Positions 10,277-19,518 are shown, counted from the stretch's first letter. The stretch: DNA of 38,251 nucleotides from Basidiobolus ranarum (GCA_040143965.1 JASJQH010000048.1:1-38251), one strand, 5' to 3'. Made by a program: numbers and translations. Notes: a model not told the origin generated them from the letters alone.

Positions 10277-10482
10277 GGGTTAGGGGTGATGTGTGATACG
10301 TAAACTCACACTCAGCTAGCGCTTGCAAAATAAAAAATTTCATGAATCTTGTATATCCAAGTCAGAGTAGGGTTAGGGTTGGATTCGTTTTCCGCAGATT
10401 ACACCAACTTACCAATACTGATCGGGGTGATTTCTGTATGAATATTGTATGTCGCTTATGCAACAGGCAGGGTTAGGGTTAG
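10277..10482. promoter_or_regulatory. Three telomere-like (TTAGGG) motifs upstream of HEL2
   Basis: AGGGTTAGGGG at 10277-10287, TAGGGTTAGGGTT at 10368-10380 and AGGGTTAGGGTTAG at 10469-10482 lie within 320 bases of the HEL2 start and all point the same way. In plants and some fungi such telo-boxes bind Myb/TRF- or Rap1/Tbf1-like regulators. That role here is inference. Confidence 0.4.
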
Positions 10483-10596
10483 ACAGGATGGAATCAGTAT
10501 CAACCGATCATCCATGAGCTAAACGATTTAGGTGTTAAAAACTTTCTTACACTCCTTTAATTGCCAATTTCTAATTCTAACTTGCGCTATTTAATA

Positions 10597-13132
10597 ATGG
10601 TTACCCAACAACAAGAGACCAGAAGCGAACCCAGGCCAAAGGCTCCTAACAATAATACTAGCAAAAGGCCACAACCTCATTGGAGACACCGTAGACCAAA
10701 GCCAAGAAAAGAAGTAGAAAATAAAGATGGTGCTGCGGAGAATGACGTCAACGCAGTTAGTGATGAAGTAGAAAACGATGATGCTGAACGATGCTTCATT
10801 TGTACCGAGCCTATATCATGTTATTCCGTTGGCTCTTGTAACCATCGCACTTGTCATCTGTGTTCTCTACGTCTGAGAGCACTATACAAAAACAAATCAT
10901 GTGGTTATTGTAAGGTAACTAATATACTTTAACTAATACTTGAAACACTCCAAGTTTTTCTTAATTTTTAACCATAATCTATTAAATAGACCGAGCTAGA
11001 GTCAGTTGTGTTTACTAAGGACCCCGAAAAACTCTTTGAAGCTTTTAATTTAGCAGATTTACCTGCCCGTGATGAGAAAACCTCTGTTTATTTCGATACA
11101 CAGGACTTGTGTGATGAAACTTTAATTATTCTACGGTATAATTGTCCTGATAGCACTTGCGATTTCCACGCTGAAAATGGGTGGAGAGGGTTGAAAGATC
11201 ATGTCAGAATGGTGCACCATCGTTCTTTATGGTTAGTTCATCACTAATAAGTTGCATAGTTGAGCTATTTTCTAAAATGGGACCTTTATGCCTTAACTAG
11301 TGACATTTGTATCAAACATAAGAAAGTTTTTTCCCATGAGCACACACTATATACTCGGGCACACTTACAAAAACATATGACGGTTGGAGATTCCAAAGAT
11401 CCCAATAATACCACCGGTTTCAAAGGTCATCCCGAATGTCAGTTTTGTAAAATATCCTTTTATGACGGTGATCAACTGTTCGAACATTGCCGTCATAAGC
11501 ATGAGCAATGTCATATTTGCATTCGCGATGGAAGCGGGCGAAACGATTACTACGCCAATTACAGCACTCTTGAGCAGCACTTTCTCAAGGATCACTTTTT
11601 GTGTACCCATCAAGAATGCTTAGACAAAAAATTCATGGTCTTTGAATCAGATATTGATTTCAAAGCTCATCTGGTATTGAATTGTTTGTATAGTGTCGTT
11701 ATCCTACAAGTATAGATATTAATATTTCTGACTACTCCAATAAGGTTCAAGAACACAGAGGCGTGGCCAGTCAGAGATCCCAGTTGAAGCAAGCCAGACA
11801 GATCGAAGTTAATTTTACTTATTCGGACAACAACAACAGAAATCGTGGTCGGAATAGAGATCAAGAGAATACACGTCGGGTATGTATGATTTAATATCAA
11901 GTATACACATGCACATACATGGAATCAGCAATTAAACACTACATAACAATGATAGAGAGATAATCAGAACCATCGAAGGGAAAATGACACCAAACCTCCA
12001 GATAATAACTCCAGACACGATGAGCGTGGAAAGAATCATAGAAATGACAAATCAAAAGGAAGAATCAACCCACCCCCCGAATTTGGCAGTACCTTGAGTG
12101 ATCAAGTTCCTTCCAACTCTAACAGCGTTTCCCAAAGTACATCAGATCGTGGGAGTATCAAAGATAAAACCCCGACTGGCTTCGGTCAGCTAAGTGACAA
12201 TGCATCAGGTGCATCTTCTCTGGTTGACGATGATACACTCAGGTAACTACACAATAGGCGTAGCAATGCTTTCAATGCCTAATATTTGATTTGTGTTTAG
12301 TAACCACACTGCTTTTATGGAGAGATTGTCCGGGTATTTGGGAAGAAACAAGGAGCGGATCGAGAATTTTAAAGAGTTGACTGCTGCGTATCGCCGGGAC
12401 CTCATTCCGGTCTCACAATTTCTTGATTCCATCAAGCCACTCGTTCCTGCATCTAAAGACCAGCTTGCGACAACTGGTAAGATTGTGAATGGTCTAGTAG
12501 ATTTGTTAGATGTTGAAGAAAAAAAGCAGGAATTGTTATCAAGTTGGCGTGACCGTAAAATCCAGGTAACTACACTAAACTGATCAGATTATCTCCACAT
12601 ACTTGTCTAACATGTTCATCAGAAAAACAATGAATTCCCTCAACTCAGACCGACCGGGCTGTCCAGTGATATTGCATCCAATAATGCTGCCAAACATGTC
12701 TTAGTTATCAAATCTAAAACATCCAAAGCAAATCAACCTGGTGGCAATGGAAAGACGGGAGTGTGGGATCGTGTTGCTGCTGCGGCGCAGAGGCCATCAT
12801 CTCAGAACAATTCTACCCTTTTCCCCTCTCTACCTTCAGTGTCGAGACCCTCCACTTCGTCTCACACCTCTACCGCTTGGTCTGGACGGTCGACGCCTCA
12901 CTTTGTCTCTCCGGCAGCCTCAGCAGCCCCAAGAAAGACTCCCGCTGATGACTTTCCCTCTTTGCCAGCTGTACCCAAGCCACCCAAAATCAAAGGCATC
13001 TCAAGCAGAAACAAAAAAGACGATAGCGTATGGGGAAAACAAAAGGAAGCACTTGGTGCCGATATGGAAGATTTAGAAATACACGACGGAAAAAAGAAGA
13101 AAGGTAAACAAGTACTACTTCATTTTGGATGA
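10597..13132 (+). CDS. HEL2: Hel2/ZNF598-type RING E3 ubiquitin ligase, 7 exons, 709 aa
   Basis: Hel2 senses collided ribosomes and ubiquitinates 40S proteins to start ribosome-associated quality control. Exons 10597-10914, 10990-11231, 11301-11673, 11745-11879, 11956-12242, 12301-12565 and 12623-13132 total 2130 bases. The start of exon 5 is the one uncertain border, as CAG ending at 11966 also keeps frame. A C3HC4 RING spans residues 66-105 (CFIC, CNH, CHLC, CGYC). It is followed by the Hel2 zinc-finger array (CPDSTCDFH, a DICIKHKKVFSHEH segment, CQFCKISFYDGDQLFEH.., CHICIRDG.., FLCTHQECLDKKF) and a disordered N/R-rich stretch. A helical segment follows, with C-terminal FPQL / FPSLP motifs and a lysine-rich end KKKKGKQVLLHFG, typical of the family. 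Upstream lie three telomere-like motifs. Confidence 0.92.
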
Positions 13133-13675
13133 ATTTAATCCATTGCCATATTTGCCAGCCTGTATTGTAAATGGCTAAATAAACTAGTGCTAATAGCCTT
13201 TAGATGAATCATTCGTTTCCACATTTGGAAAGCATCTGAAAGTAATGTGAATTCACTTATGAGCCGATGTACATTCCTTCGATCGATGCAAATATAGATC
13301 TGTGTAGTGTTGATGTAGAAAGCTATTGGAGCAAGATGGCCGATTCTACCGAGTACTTGATGGCAAATATAGCAATGGATAAACACGGGATGGGGGAAAT
13401 GGATGATTGAATTGAAATAAATATCGACAATAAATGGAGCAATTTCTATAATGAACCTGAACATCTTAATACCCGAATGACCTCCACTACCATCATCTAT
13501 CTTTTTTGCTCGTGATACAAGGATGGTGAGCATGGATTGATAATGGCTAAGTCGGCACAGTTTGCGTCATAAGAGCGCTTCTCTTGGGTAAAGTGGTCGT
13601 ACAGGATACGGTGTACGAGTGTATAGAAGGAGTTTTTGGTCTGAGTTTCTTACTTCCTGACCACCTAACATGCCT
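13133..13675. other. HEL2 3' flank
   Basis: The minus strand has a 132-codon ORF (13135-13533), but its composition, lack of motif and overlap with the HEL2 3' end make it unconvincing. Another minus-strand frame, ending with a stop at 13539-13541, reads MEPIQQHKGMLGGQEV... and ...YTRTPYPVRPLYPREALL. It looks more protein-like and could be a last exon of the doubtful gene that follows. Confidence 0.3.
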
Positions 13676-13958
13676 TTATGCTGCTGAATAGGTTCCATTC
13701 CCAATTTCTAAGTTTAGATAAGAGCGATCCATTTGAAGCCTGTGTTTAGTCTAGGCTTTGGATACAAGTCACTCATTGTTGAGTATCCGGTTGATCCAAG
13801 CAAGTTGTAAGAAAGGATCTTGTTCTACGGCGAATTCTGGTATGGAAATTAAAATATGCTTCTGTATCTGTTTGTGTCGCATTTATAATATCATTTTTAC
13901 CCATTTGTTGACTGGATTTTGACATCTCGTTAGTCAACGCCTCATCAATGTGGTTCAT
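13676..13958 (-). CDS. Possible small spliced gene, unrecognised
   Basis: On the minus strand an ATG at 13958 opens MNHIDEALTNEMSKSSQQM, then a 64-base GT-AG intron (13900-13837). The next exon reads EFAVEQDPFLQLAWINRILNNE and meets a TGA at 13771-13769. A second short GT-AG intron (13772-13740, only 33 bases) would remove that stop and continue LQMDRSYLNLEIGNGTYSAA to a TAA at 13678-13676. I do not recognise the product. The first two exons look like coding sequence; the 3' end is unsolved, and the true last exon may be the frame around 13541-13665. It could also be a decayed gene. Confidence 0.25.
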
Positions 13959-14482
13959 TTAATTTGGACGGTCGACCACGCTCGTACTACCATATTTGCC
14001 TTGAATCGTGTCACCAAAGCCATGCCATGTAATGCCATGCCATGCTATCAATACCAGTATTTTCTCTATCTCATTCCCACACTGGAGGAGGCGTTATAGG
14101 ACTTGCGTCGACCCCAGCTGATAGAGAAAACAAAAGATGCTAAGGGTTAGCAATTGGTTAATAAGTGCTTAATGGCTCTTTCTCTGGTGATTGCATCCCA
14201 AGATGAATGCAGAAAGATCTCTGCGGAATGATTTTGCCCGGAAAGAAATTAAGATTTGTTGTGAGATGGCGATTGCGAATGTTTAGGAGTGCCTCTAGAA
14301 AAGGGAATGTGGTGTAGCACAATTGAAGCACAACCATTTCCCCTCCAGGGTTATCAGTAGGTCTAGACCTTTCCACCACGATTTAGATTGAAAATTGTTA
14401 TCATATCATGGCATAAGATTAGCTGTAGATCTATAAAAGCTTGTGCGTTACCACTTTCTTCAATTAATTAATCTTTTACAAA
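13959..14482. other. Intergenic, promoter of truncated hemoglobin gene
   Basis: These 524 bases include an ATGCCATG-type direct repeat around 14020-14045, a TAAGGGTTAG motif at 14141-14150 and a TATA box at 14432-14439. A 73-codon minus-strand frame (14158-14379) overlaps the promoter and shows no motif; I do not call it. Confidence 0.5.
14432..14439 (+). promoter_or_regulatory. TATA box of the truncated hemoglobin gene
   Basis: TATAAAAG lies 43 bases before the ATG at 14483, with a pyrimidine-rich stretch between, consistent with a TATA-driven core promoter and a short leader. Confidence 0.55.
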
Positions 14483-15172
14483 ATGGATTTTCTTTCAAGC
14501 GTTTTTGGTTACAAGAAATCCCCCTCCATCAGTTCCATGAACCGAAGTTATCGCTCTCGCGATAATCTCATGAAGAGGTCTTCCGATAAGGCATCAGTTA
14601 TGGTTGATACTATGAGCTATACTGAAAAACCCAGTACATACAGCACTTGTCCAGCCACTGGACGTAGAGTGGACTCGGCCTACTCTGATAAAAATAGCAT
14701 GTCTGAAGGTTGTCCTTTTTCAAAGCCTATTGAGAACATGATGGAGATCCCATTGGAACTTAAGAAGGATGGCGAGCCAACAATCTTAGAGATACTTGGT
14801 GAAGACCGAGTCGAACAGATCGTTGAACGATTCTATCATCATAACCTAACAGATAGGAGAACCCGGGCGTTCTTCCATGGAATCAATATCGAAAGACTGC
14901 AACGGATGCAGACGGTGTTTTTGGTTAGTCTGTTAGGTGGGAAACCCATTAATATGCGTAAAATGCGGTCTGCTCACAAGCGTCTACTTGAACTCAATGA
15001 TTCTCACTTTGATGCTGTCATGAAAAATTTAATGAGAGCAGCTAAGGATATGCAGGTTCCGCGTAACTTGCGGGACAGGATCCTCGCGGCTGCTGAGATT
15101 ACCCGGGATGATGTCTTAGGACGTACACCGAAACATGAGCTTTATATTAGCTCTCAACCAGATTACTACTAA
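14483..15172 (+). CDS. Truncated (2/2) hemoglobin, group 1-like, with N-terminal extension, intronless, 229 aa
   Basis: Residues about 97-212 form a 2/2 globin: TILEILGEDRVEQIVERFYH (helices A-B, B10 Tyr118), AFFHG (CD1 Phe), LQRMQTVFLVSLLGGKP (helix E), the MRSAHKRL stretch with proximal His165 (F8), then HFDAVMKNLMRAAKDMQVP (helix G) and a C-terminal helix H. Bacterial and ciliate members bind O2 or NO, and some detoxify NO. The first 95 residues are serine-rich, presumably disordered, and contain two Cys-Pro dipeptides (STCPATG, Cys56; EGCPFSKP, Cys77) like heme-regulatory motifs. It is one of the few intronless genes here and has a TATA box, which would suit strong or inducible expression; the codon pattern otherwise resembles its neighbours. 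An alternative start at Met19 or Met30 is possible. Transfer from bacteria in the past is conceivable but not shown. Confidence 0.85.
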   Translation: MDFLSSVFGYKKSPSISSMNRSYRSRDNLMKRSSDKASVMVDTMSYTEKPSTYSTCPATGRRVDSAYSDKNSMSEGCPFSKPIENMMEIPLELKKDGEPTILEILGEDRVEQIVERFYHHNLTDRRTRAFFHGINIERLQRMQTVFLVSLLGGKPINMRKMRSAHKRLLELNDSHFDAVMKNLMRAAKDMQVPRNLRDRILAAAEITRDDVLGRTPKHELYISSQPDYY

Positions 15173-15260
15173 AAACCTGAGGCGACATTGAGTTCATCAT
15201 ACCCATTCTCAGCATGTAAAACCTAATTAGCACTCGCATCCCATTGTGTAATTACCACTT

Positions 15261-15290
15261 CACTACGCACTACGCATTACGCACATTACA
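15261..15290. repeat. Short 7-base repeat (CACTACG-like)
   Basis: CACTACG, CACTACG, CATTACG and a partial CACATTAC follow one another about 90 bases past the hemoglobin stop codon. Confidence 0.6.
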
Positions 15291-15717
15291 ATCCTACAAA
15301 TGGACAATTTCTACATAGAGCTATTCACGTCTTATTACAGTACAATATACCTTTAGAAGTATTGTGTTTTACTTTACTGCAATTACCACCTTACTACATA
15401 TTAGAAATGTTTCAACTAAACTTTCCTGGTGAAGCTTAGGATTAGCTGTTTTACCTTGATAAATTCTGAATTAAAATACTTGTTTAAACCTATAAATCTC
15501 TTGATTTTCTTTGATTTGCCCAACCTTGATTGAATTCTCTGGAATGCTTGTGGTTCCACTTAGTGGCTCCACTTTGAATGAGAAAACTCTGCTTAAGCGG
15601 AGCATCTAACTTGAACAACCTTTGTTTCTGAGGGTTAGTATTCCTCCTTATTGGCAAACTTGATCTGATCACGTGCTAACTATTTGATTTCATCTACCCC
15701 ATATCTGAATAATTCAA

Positions 15718-15729
15718 TTGGGGCCCCAA
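15718..15729. promoter_or_regulatory. Perfect GC-core palindrome TTGGGGCCCCAA
   Basis: A 12-base inverted repeat with an eight-base G/C core stands out in AT-rich sequence, 263 bases upstream of the NDUFA5 start. It could be a dimeric transcription-factor site; this is inference only. Confidence 0.3.
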
Positions 15730-15991
15730 CGATATTTGGGAACCTAAAACGAGGCATTAGTCAAAACTTTCTCAAGCTTGTTCAGGAAAATAGCTCCAAA
15801 GGGTACGTATAATGCAATTTACTTTGAATGTATGAAACCAATCCACATTGTACCTACTCAGTATGTTCTCTAGTAAAGAGTCTGACCGCTGCTCTTATCT
15901 ATGTCTTCAGACGTGACCTTATTACGACCATCAATTAATCAAGCTGTTTTTTCTTTTTTCCCGAAATTGCGTATTTCTCTTTAGATTTAAA

Positions 15992-16506
15992 ATGTTCCGT
16001 ACTAGTGCCTTGCTTAACGTTGTAAAACAGGTATGTATTCTGTTTGACAAAACACTACAACCCTCGAAAGAAACGCTCTAAATCAAACCTATTATTTATT
16101 AGTCCACTGGTCTCTTTGGTATCGCTGTTCATCCCAATCCTCGTCCTCAATTGATCGATATTTACAACCAGACTCTTACTGCTTTGGAACGTCTCCCTTC
16201 TAACGCTGTATATCGTCATGCCACCACCGCTTTGACTAAGCAAAAATTGTCCGTTGTCGAAAGTACTGAAGACATTCCCGAGCTTGAGGCCAAGTTGGAT
16301 GCTGGTCAAATTGAGGAAGTCATTATGGCCGCTCAAGATGAACTCAAGTTAGTTGCGAAGATGGAAGAATGGAAAGCGTTAGTATAATTTATATTTTGGT
16401 TTACTCTTAGGAGAAACAACTAACATTAAGGTGAATTTTATTTAGCTGGGAGCCATTAGATGTTGAGCCCTCCAGCGATCAATGGGTGTATCCTGGTCGC
16501 AAGTAA
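15992..16506 (+). CDS. NADH:ubiquinone oxidoreductase NDUFA5 / 29.9 kDa-type subunit, 3 exons, 124 aa
   Basis: This accessory subunit (mammalian NDUFA5/B13; fungal 29.9 kDa family) sits on the matrix arm of mitochondrial complex I. Exons 15992-16030, 16103-16377 and 16446-16506 total 375 bases. Conserved features: TGLFGIAVHPNPRPQLIDIY, then LERLPSNAVYRHATTALTKQKL, ELEAKLDAGQIEEVIMAAQDEL, KMEEWKAWEPL and a short WVYPGRK end. The N-terminal MFRTSALLNVVKQ is a plausible matrix-targeting start. Length matches the mammalian protein (about 116 aa) rather than the longer Neurospora form. Its presence shows that the organism has respiratory complex I. A MICOS-like mitochondrial gene follows on the same strand. 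Confidence 0.93.
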
Positions 16507-16925
16507 TTTATTACTAGCCGCTCGTTTCATGTTCCAAACCACATCATCTATTCGCTTAGTAACATCTTAGAGGTTTTCATTTTGATCTCTATTCACTTCC
16601 CTTTTACTACATTCAAGAAAATCACATAAGACTCAGCTCATGTCTACAAATATGTACATGCCTCGATATCATCACTAAAAATAAAGAATGATTTGTGACT
16701 GAACCAAGATAGCAAACTAGTCGAAAGAAATATCCTAGAGTGAGGTCTATTCTATACCGACTTTGATCCAGATGATAATTCGGATTTATGGGGTCATCGT
16801 ATTGGTGATATTGGGGCTAGGATTCGACCTAGCGTTTACTATTATTTCATGTTCATTTTTGCCTCATTTTGCACCCTTTCTCTGATACATTGTATTTAGA
16901 TAGCGTATTTTGGTAGTCAACTAAT
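16507..16925. other. Intergenic between NDUFA5 and MICOS-like genes
   Basis: The 419 bases include a hairpin at 16816-16833 (GCTAGG-ATTCGA-CCTAGC) and AT-rich 3' flank. The hairpin loop resembles a tRNA T-loop, but no acceptor or anticodon stem is present around it. I see no gene. Confidence 0.5.
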
Positions 16926-17334
16926 ATGGGAAAACTATTGACAACCGTAGCTAGTCTCACAGTTGCTGCAGGTACTGTATATTACATTCGGAAGAGAGCC
17001 AATCATGATTCTCAAGGTATTCAGGAACTTGTATCACAAGCGAAGCAAACCTGGAGCGACTCTTTAGCCAAGTTAGAAAATGTAAGGATTCAAATAAGTT
17101 TAACCATTCAGTGGATTCCAGTTCAATAACCTTTTTATCTCATGAAATAACTTTCAGGTCGACGATGTGGTAGCTAAACAGCCACCAACTACTCTTTCTT
17201 TACTTCAAGGAGAGTTCACTTATTTTACCAAGCAGTTTGTCCCAGATATGAAGAATTCTTGGAACCATGGAGTTTCTCGTTTAGCTCAACGAGCAAATAA
17301 TGTTGAAGTAGACGTGAAGAGTTTATGGAAGTGA
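16926..17334 (+). CDS. MICOS subunit MIC12/MIC13 (QIL1)-like, 2 exons, 110 aa
   Basis: Exons 16926-17081 and 17158-17334 total 333 bases. The protein starts with one membrane span (about residues 5-21, VASLTVAAGTVYYI) followed by RKR. It ends with FVPDMKNSWNHGVSRLAQRA (residues 79-98), which matches the Trp-Asn-containing amphipathic segment of metazoan MIC13/QIL1 and fungal MIC12/Aim5. Those proteins sit in the inner mitochondrial membrane and link the MIC60 and MIC10 parts of MICOS at crista junctions. Length (110 aa) is close to human MIC13 (118 aa). The assignment rests on the membrane topology plus one short motif, so it is probable, not certain. Confidence 0.6.
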
Positions 17335-17945
17335 GAATACCCCAAAATACTTCTCGACCAATGTTACTTAAAGTATAAAGGAGTAGAACCGAAGTACTAC
17401 TCAAGTTTACTTGACATCCTGTGATATTTACTCCATTCTTGTGAGCTTTTATCATTTTAATTATTGAACTTTTCATTTGCAAGTCAGTCCTCTACAACAA
17501 TCCATTAAAGTTATCCCGCATTTTCCAACACTGATGTATATTTGATATTGAACAAATTTTTGAATGCAAAAGGATGTTATCCTAATAAGCTATTGTTGAT
17601 CACATTAATTGAGAATTAACAATTCATCACACACTGTTCCCTACTACTTTAAGTCGGTATATTGTGTACCGGAATTTGTCACTCTATGTACAGAATATTC
17701 AGAATATCAGGATCTCTTAATCCTACTAGGTTTGGTCAATATCAAGCTATTACAAACAAATCGGAATTTCCTAAAAAGGGATATACTTTCTGATAAACAA
17801 TAAATGACCACGAGAGCGGATTTAAGAGAAACTTCGAAATCTACCAGATTTTCTATTTGTTAGTTAAAGTTTATATAATCAAAGCCACTTCCATTTATTT
17901 ATACGTTTTTATATTACAGATGAAGAATAAGATATACATTCAATA
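17335..17945. other. Intergenic between convergent MICOS-like and orphan genes
   Basis: This 611-base, AT-rich region lies between two stop codons on opposite strands. The frames at 17225-17482 (minus) and 17609-17803 (plus) have no motif. I see nothing functional in it. Confidence 0.55.
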
Positions 17946-18626
17946 TTACAAACATACAAGAGACTTTTCATGAGCTATTCTGGGACTAGTGTGAAGACGA
18001 TAGTGCATATCTTCATACTTTTGCAGTAAATCTCTCTTCCACGAGTTACGTTGAAATATTCCTGCGACTTTTTTACTAGCAGAGGTAGAGGAACCAGACA
18101 TGAATAGATCAAGGCGACACTCAAAGCTAATGGGAACCACCACGCGATCATTCTTGCGATAAATAGTGTTACATTCAGTTTCATAAACAAATGTCCAATC
18201 AGACTTGCTGGACACGCTTCTTACGTCTATACGACCAATGTTAAGCACAATAGGTCTGATTAGTATGTTGTGTTGATCACTACCGATGAATATTTGTGAA
18301 ATAGTTGGCTTTGCAGAGTAGGAGCGCTGAAAATGAGCAATGGCTGGTTTGGCTTTGAAGGTGACCACTCCGGAGGTGGTATCAATGGAGAAGAATTCGA
18401 ATTCAAATGCGACCTTTTCGCTTACATCTTGATGGACGATAATGAGAAGACTCTGATGTTGTAGTCGCTGGTTTACGATGTTCCGAACCATTTCTCGGCA
18501 TTCCTTGTAATTAATAATGACAGATGCCAATGTTTTGTAGTCAGCATGTTCCAACACCTTATATACTGCATCTCTAGAATATTGGTCAGTGACGGAGGCA
18601 GAGCGTTTGATAGAAAGACGACGCAT
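17946..18626 (-). CDS. Orphan protein with weak F-box-like N-terminus, intronless, 226 aa
   Basis: An uninterrupted ORF with a TATA-like element (TATATAAG at 18689-18696) 63 bases upstream of its ATG. I do not recognise the family. Residues about 18-50 (DAVYKVLEHADYKTLASVIINYKECR) have the spacing of a weak F-box, in which short helices follow a leading hydrophobic motif. The rest alternates short hydrophobic stretches (LLIIVHQDV, FEFEFFSIDTTSGVVTFKA, ISQIFIG, ILIRPIVLNIGRI) and looks like a beta-rich domain. The C-terminus is basic. No signal peptide or membrane span is seen. It is probably a real, lineage-restricted gene. Confidence 0.65.
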   Translation of the reverse strand: MRRLSIKRSASVTDQYSRDAVYKVLEHADYKTLASVIINYKECREMVRNIVNQRLQHQSLLIIVHQDVSEKVAFEFEFFSIDTTSGVVTFKAKPAIAHFQRSYSAKPTISQIFIGSDQHNILIRPIVLNIGRIDVRSVSSKSDWTFVYETECNTIYRKNDRVVVPISFECRLDLFMSGSSTSASKKVAGIFQRNSWKRDLLQKYEDMHYRLHTSPRIAHEKSLVCL

Positions 18627-19518
18627 TCTGTGTATGGCTGGTGTGAAATATAGGTGAGGGCTGGTTAGTTTTCAATTCTACGACTGACCTTATATATGGC
18701 CAATCGAGCTGGGGGTTGTGATATATAAGGTAAGCTCGTAAGTTTGGTTTGGGGAGACAGTATTTAATTGCACACTTCTTTGCTTGCCACTTCCCAAAAT
18801 ATAAAGATCCAGGTAGATTTATTTGGGTGGACCATTAGTAGATTTATTCGATTAAATTAAAAAGTGATTTTTCCGGGAGTGATAACACACTTACTTAGGG
18901 TTAGTCTATCCTCTATTGTAAATTGTTTGGAGAATAAGGAAATCTACGCCAATACATCTCTACACCTCGAACTGCGTTCTGGTGGATATTGACATACTTA
19001 ATTCCTAGCCTTAGTTTCGCTCGTGTACGAGGTCATTGTCATTTGTTTATCTAGTAAGCTGTGATTCAATGAACAATCTCGCTATCCAGAAAAATTAGGG
19101 TTAGATCCGCTTGAATGACACCAAGTATTGGATCATCTATACCAGTATTGGTGGATATTGGATTGTTCCATTCAGAATGGATCTGCTATCACATTGAAAT
19201 ATACCGGTTTATAAAATCCAGAATATTGGAATCATAGTTTGCAGTCAGGTATTGCACTAGTTAAAATCATTCATAAAGCCCCCTAAAATTAAATGAATTC
19301 CTGTTGCATACGTCTTTTCTCAAATCCTTATGATTTTTGACCCTATCAAGAATTCCTAATTTTTGTTAGCGTACTTGAGGGTCTATTAGTTGGGTCAGGC
19401 ATTTCTGCTACTATTTCGTAACAAAAGTTAAACCACCTACTACTAGCGACTTTTATACTAAATCTCTTAATCTTGTGAACCATTCTTCTCCATTTGATTC
19501 TTTCTCATTTAACTAAAA
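18627..19518. other. Divergent promoter region, orphan gene / CNOT9
   Basis: This 892-base region holds the orphan gene's TATA-like element and two TTAGGGTTAG motifs (18895-18904 and 19095-19104). It also has a loose cluster of AGTATTGG / GATATTGG repeats between about 19120 and 19160. I see no gene. Confidence 0.5.
18689..18696 (-). promoter_or_regulatory. TATA-like element of the orphan gene
   Basis: TATATAAG on the minus strand, inside the near-symmetric CCTTATATATGG, 63 bases upstream of the ATG at 18626. Confidence 0.4.

Larger units (their letters stand above)
9668..10596. other. Divergent intergenic region, F-box gene / HEL2
   Basis: This 929-base region contains the promoters of two divergent genes. 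It is rich in telomere-like sequence: a run of CCCTATA-like heptamers around 9800-9843, AAACCCTAA at 9856-9864, AGGGTTAGGGG at 10277-10287, TAGGGTTAGGGTT at 10368-10380 and AGGGTTAGGGTTAG at 10469-10482. I see no gene in it. Confidence 0.6.
15173..15991. other. Intergenic between hemoglobin and NDUFA5 genes
   Basis: This 819-base gap contains a CACTACG-type 7-base repeat (15261-15290), AGGGTTAG at 15631-15638 and a 12-base perfect palindrome at 15718-15729. A pyrimidine-rich tract ending TTTAG sits just before the NDUFA5 ATG and could be the acceptor of a 5'UTR intron. I see no gene. Confidence 0.5.

Noticed and set aside
9800-10482. Telomere-like repeats as a sign of a chromosome end or fused telomere
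   Set aside because: Motifs are short, isolated, and set in ordinary gene-dense sequence on both sides, so they are not an array of telomeric DNA.
13135-13533. 132-codon minus-strand ORF over the HEL2 3' flank
   Set aside because: No motif, odd clustering of Ile/His/Phe, no promoter context, and it starts inside a more protein-like frame; most likely chance.
14158-14379. 73-codon minus-strand ORF followed by a good splice acceptor near 14119
   Set aside because: It overlaps the TATA promoter of the hemoglobin gene, has no usable donor site in its second half, and matches nothing I recognise.
16790-16840. tRNA gene around the T-loop-like hairpin
   Set aside because: No A box, acceptor stem or anticodon arm can be folded in the preceding 70 bases.
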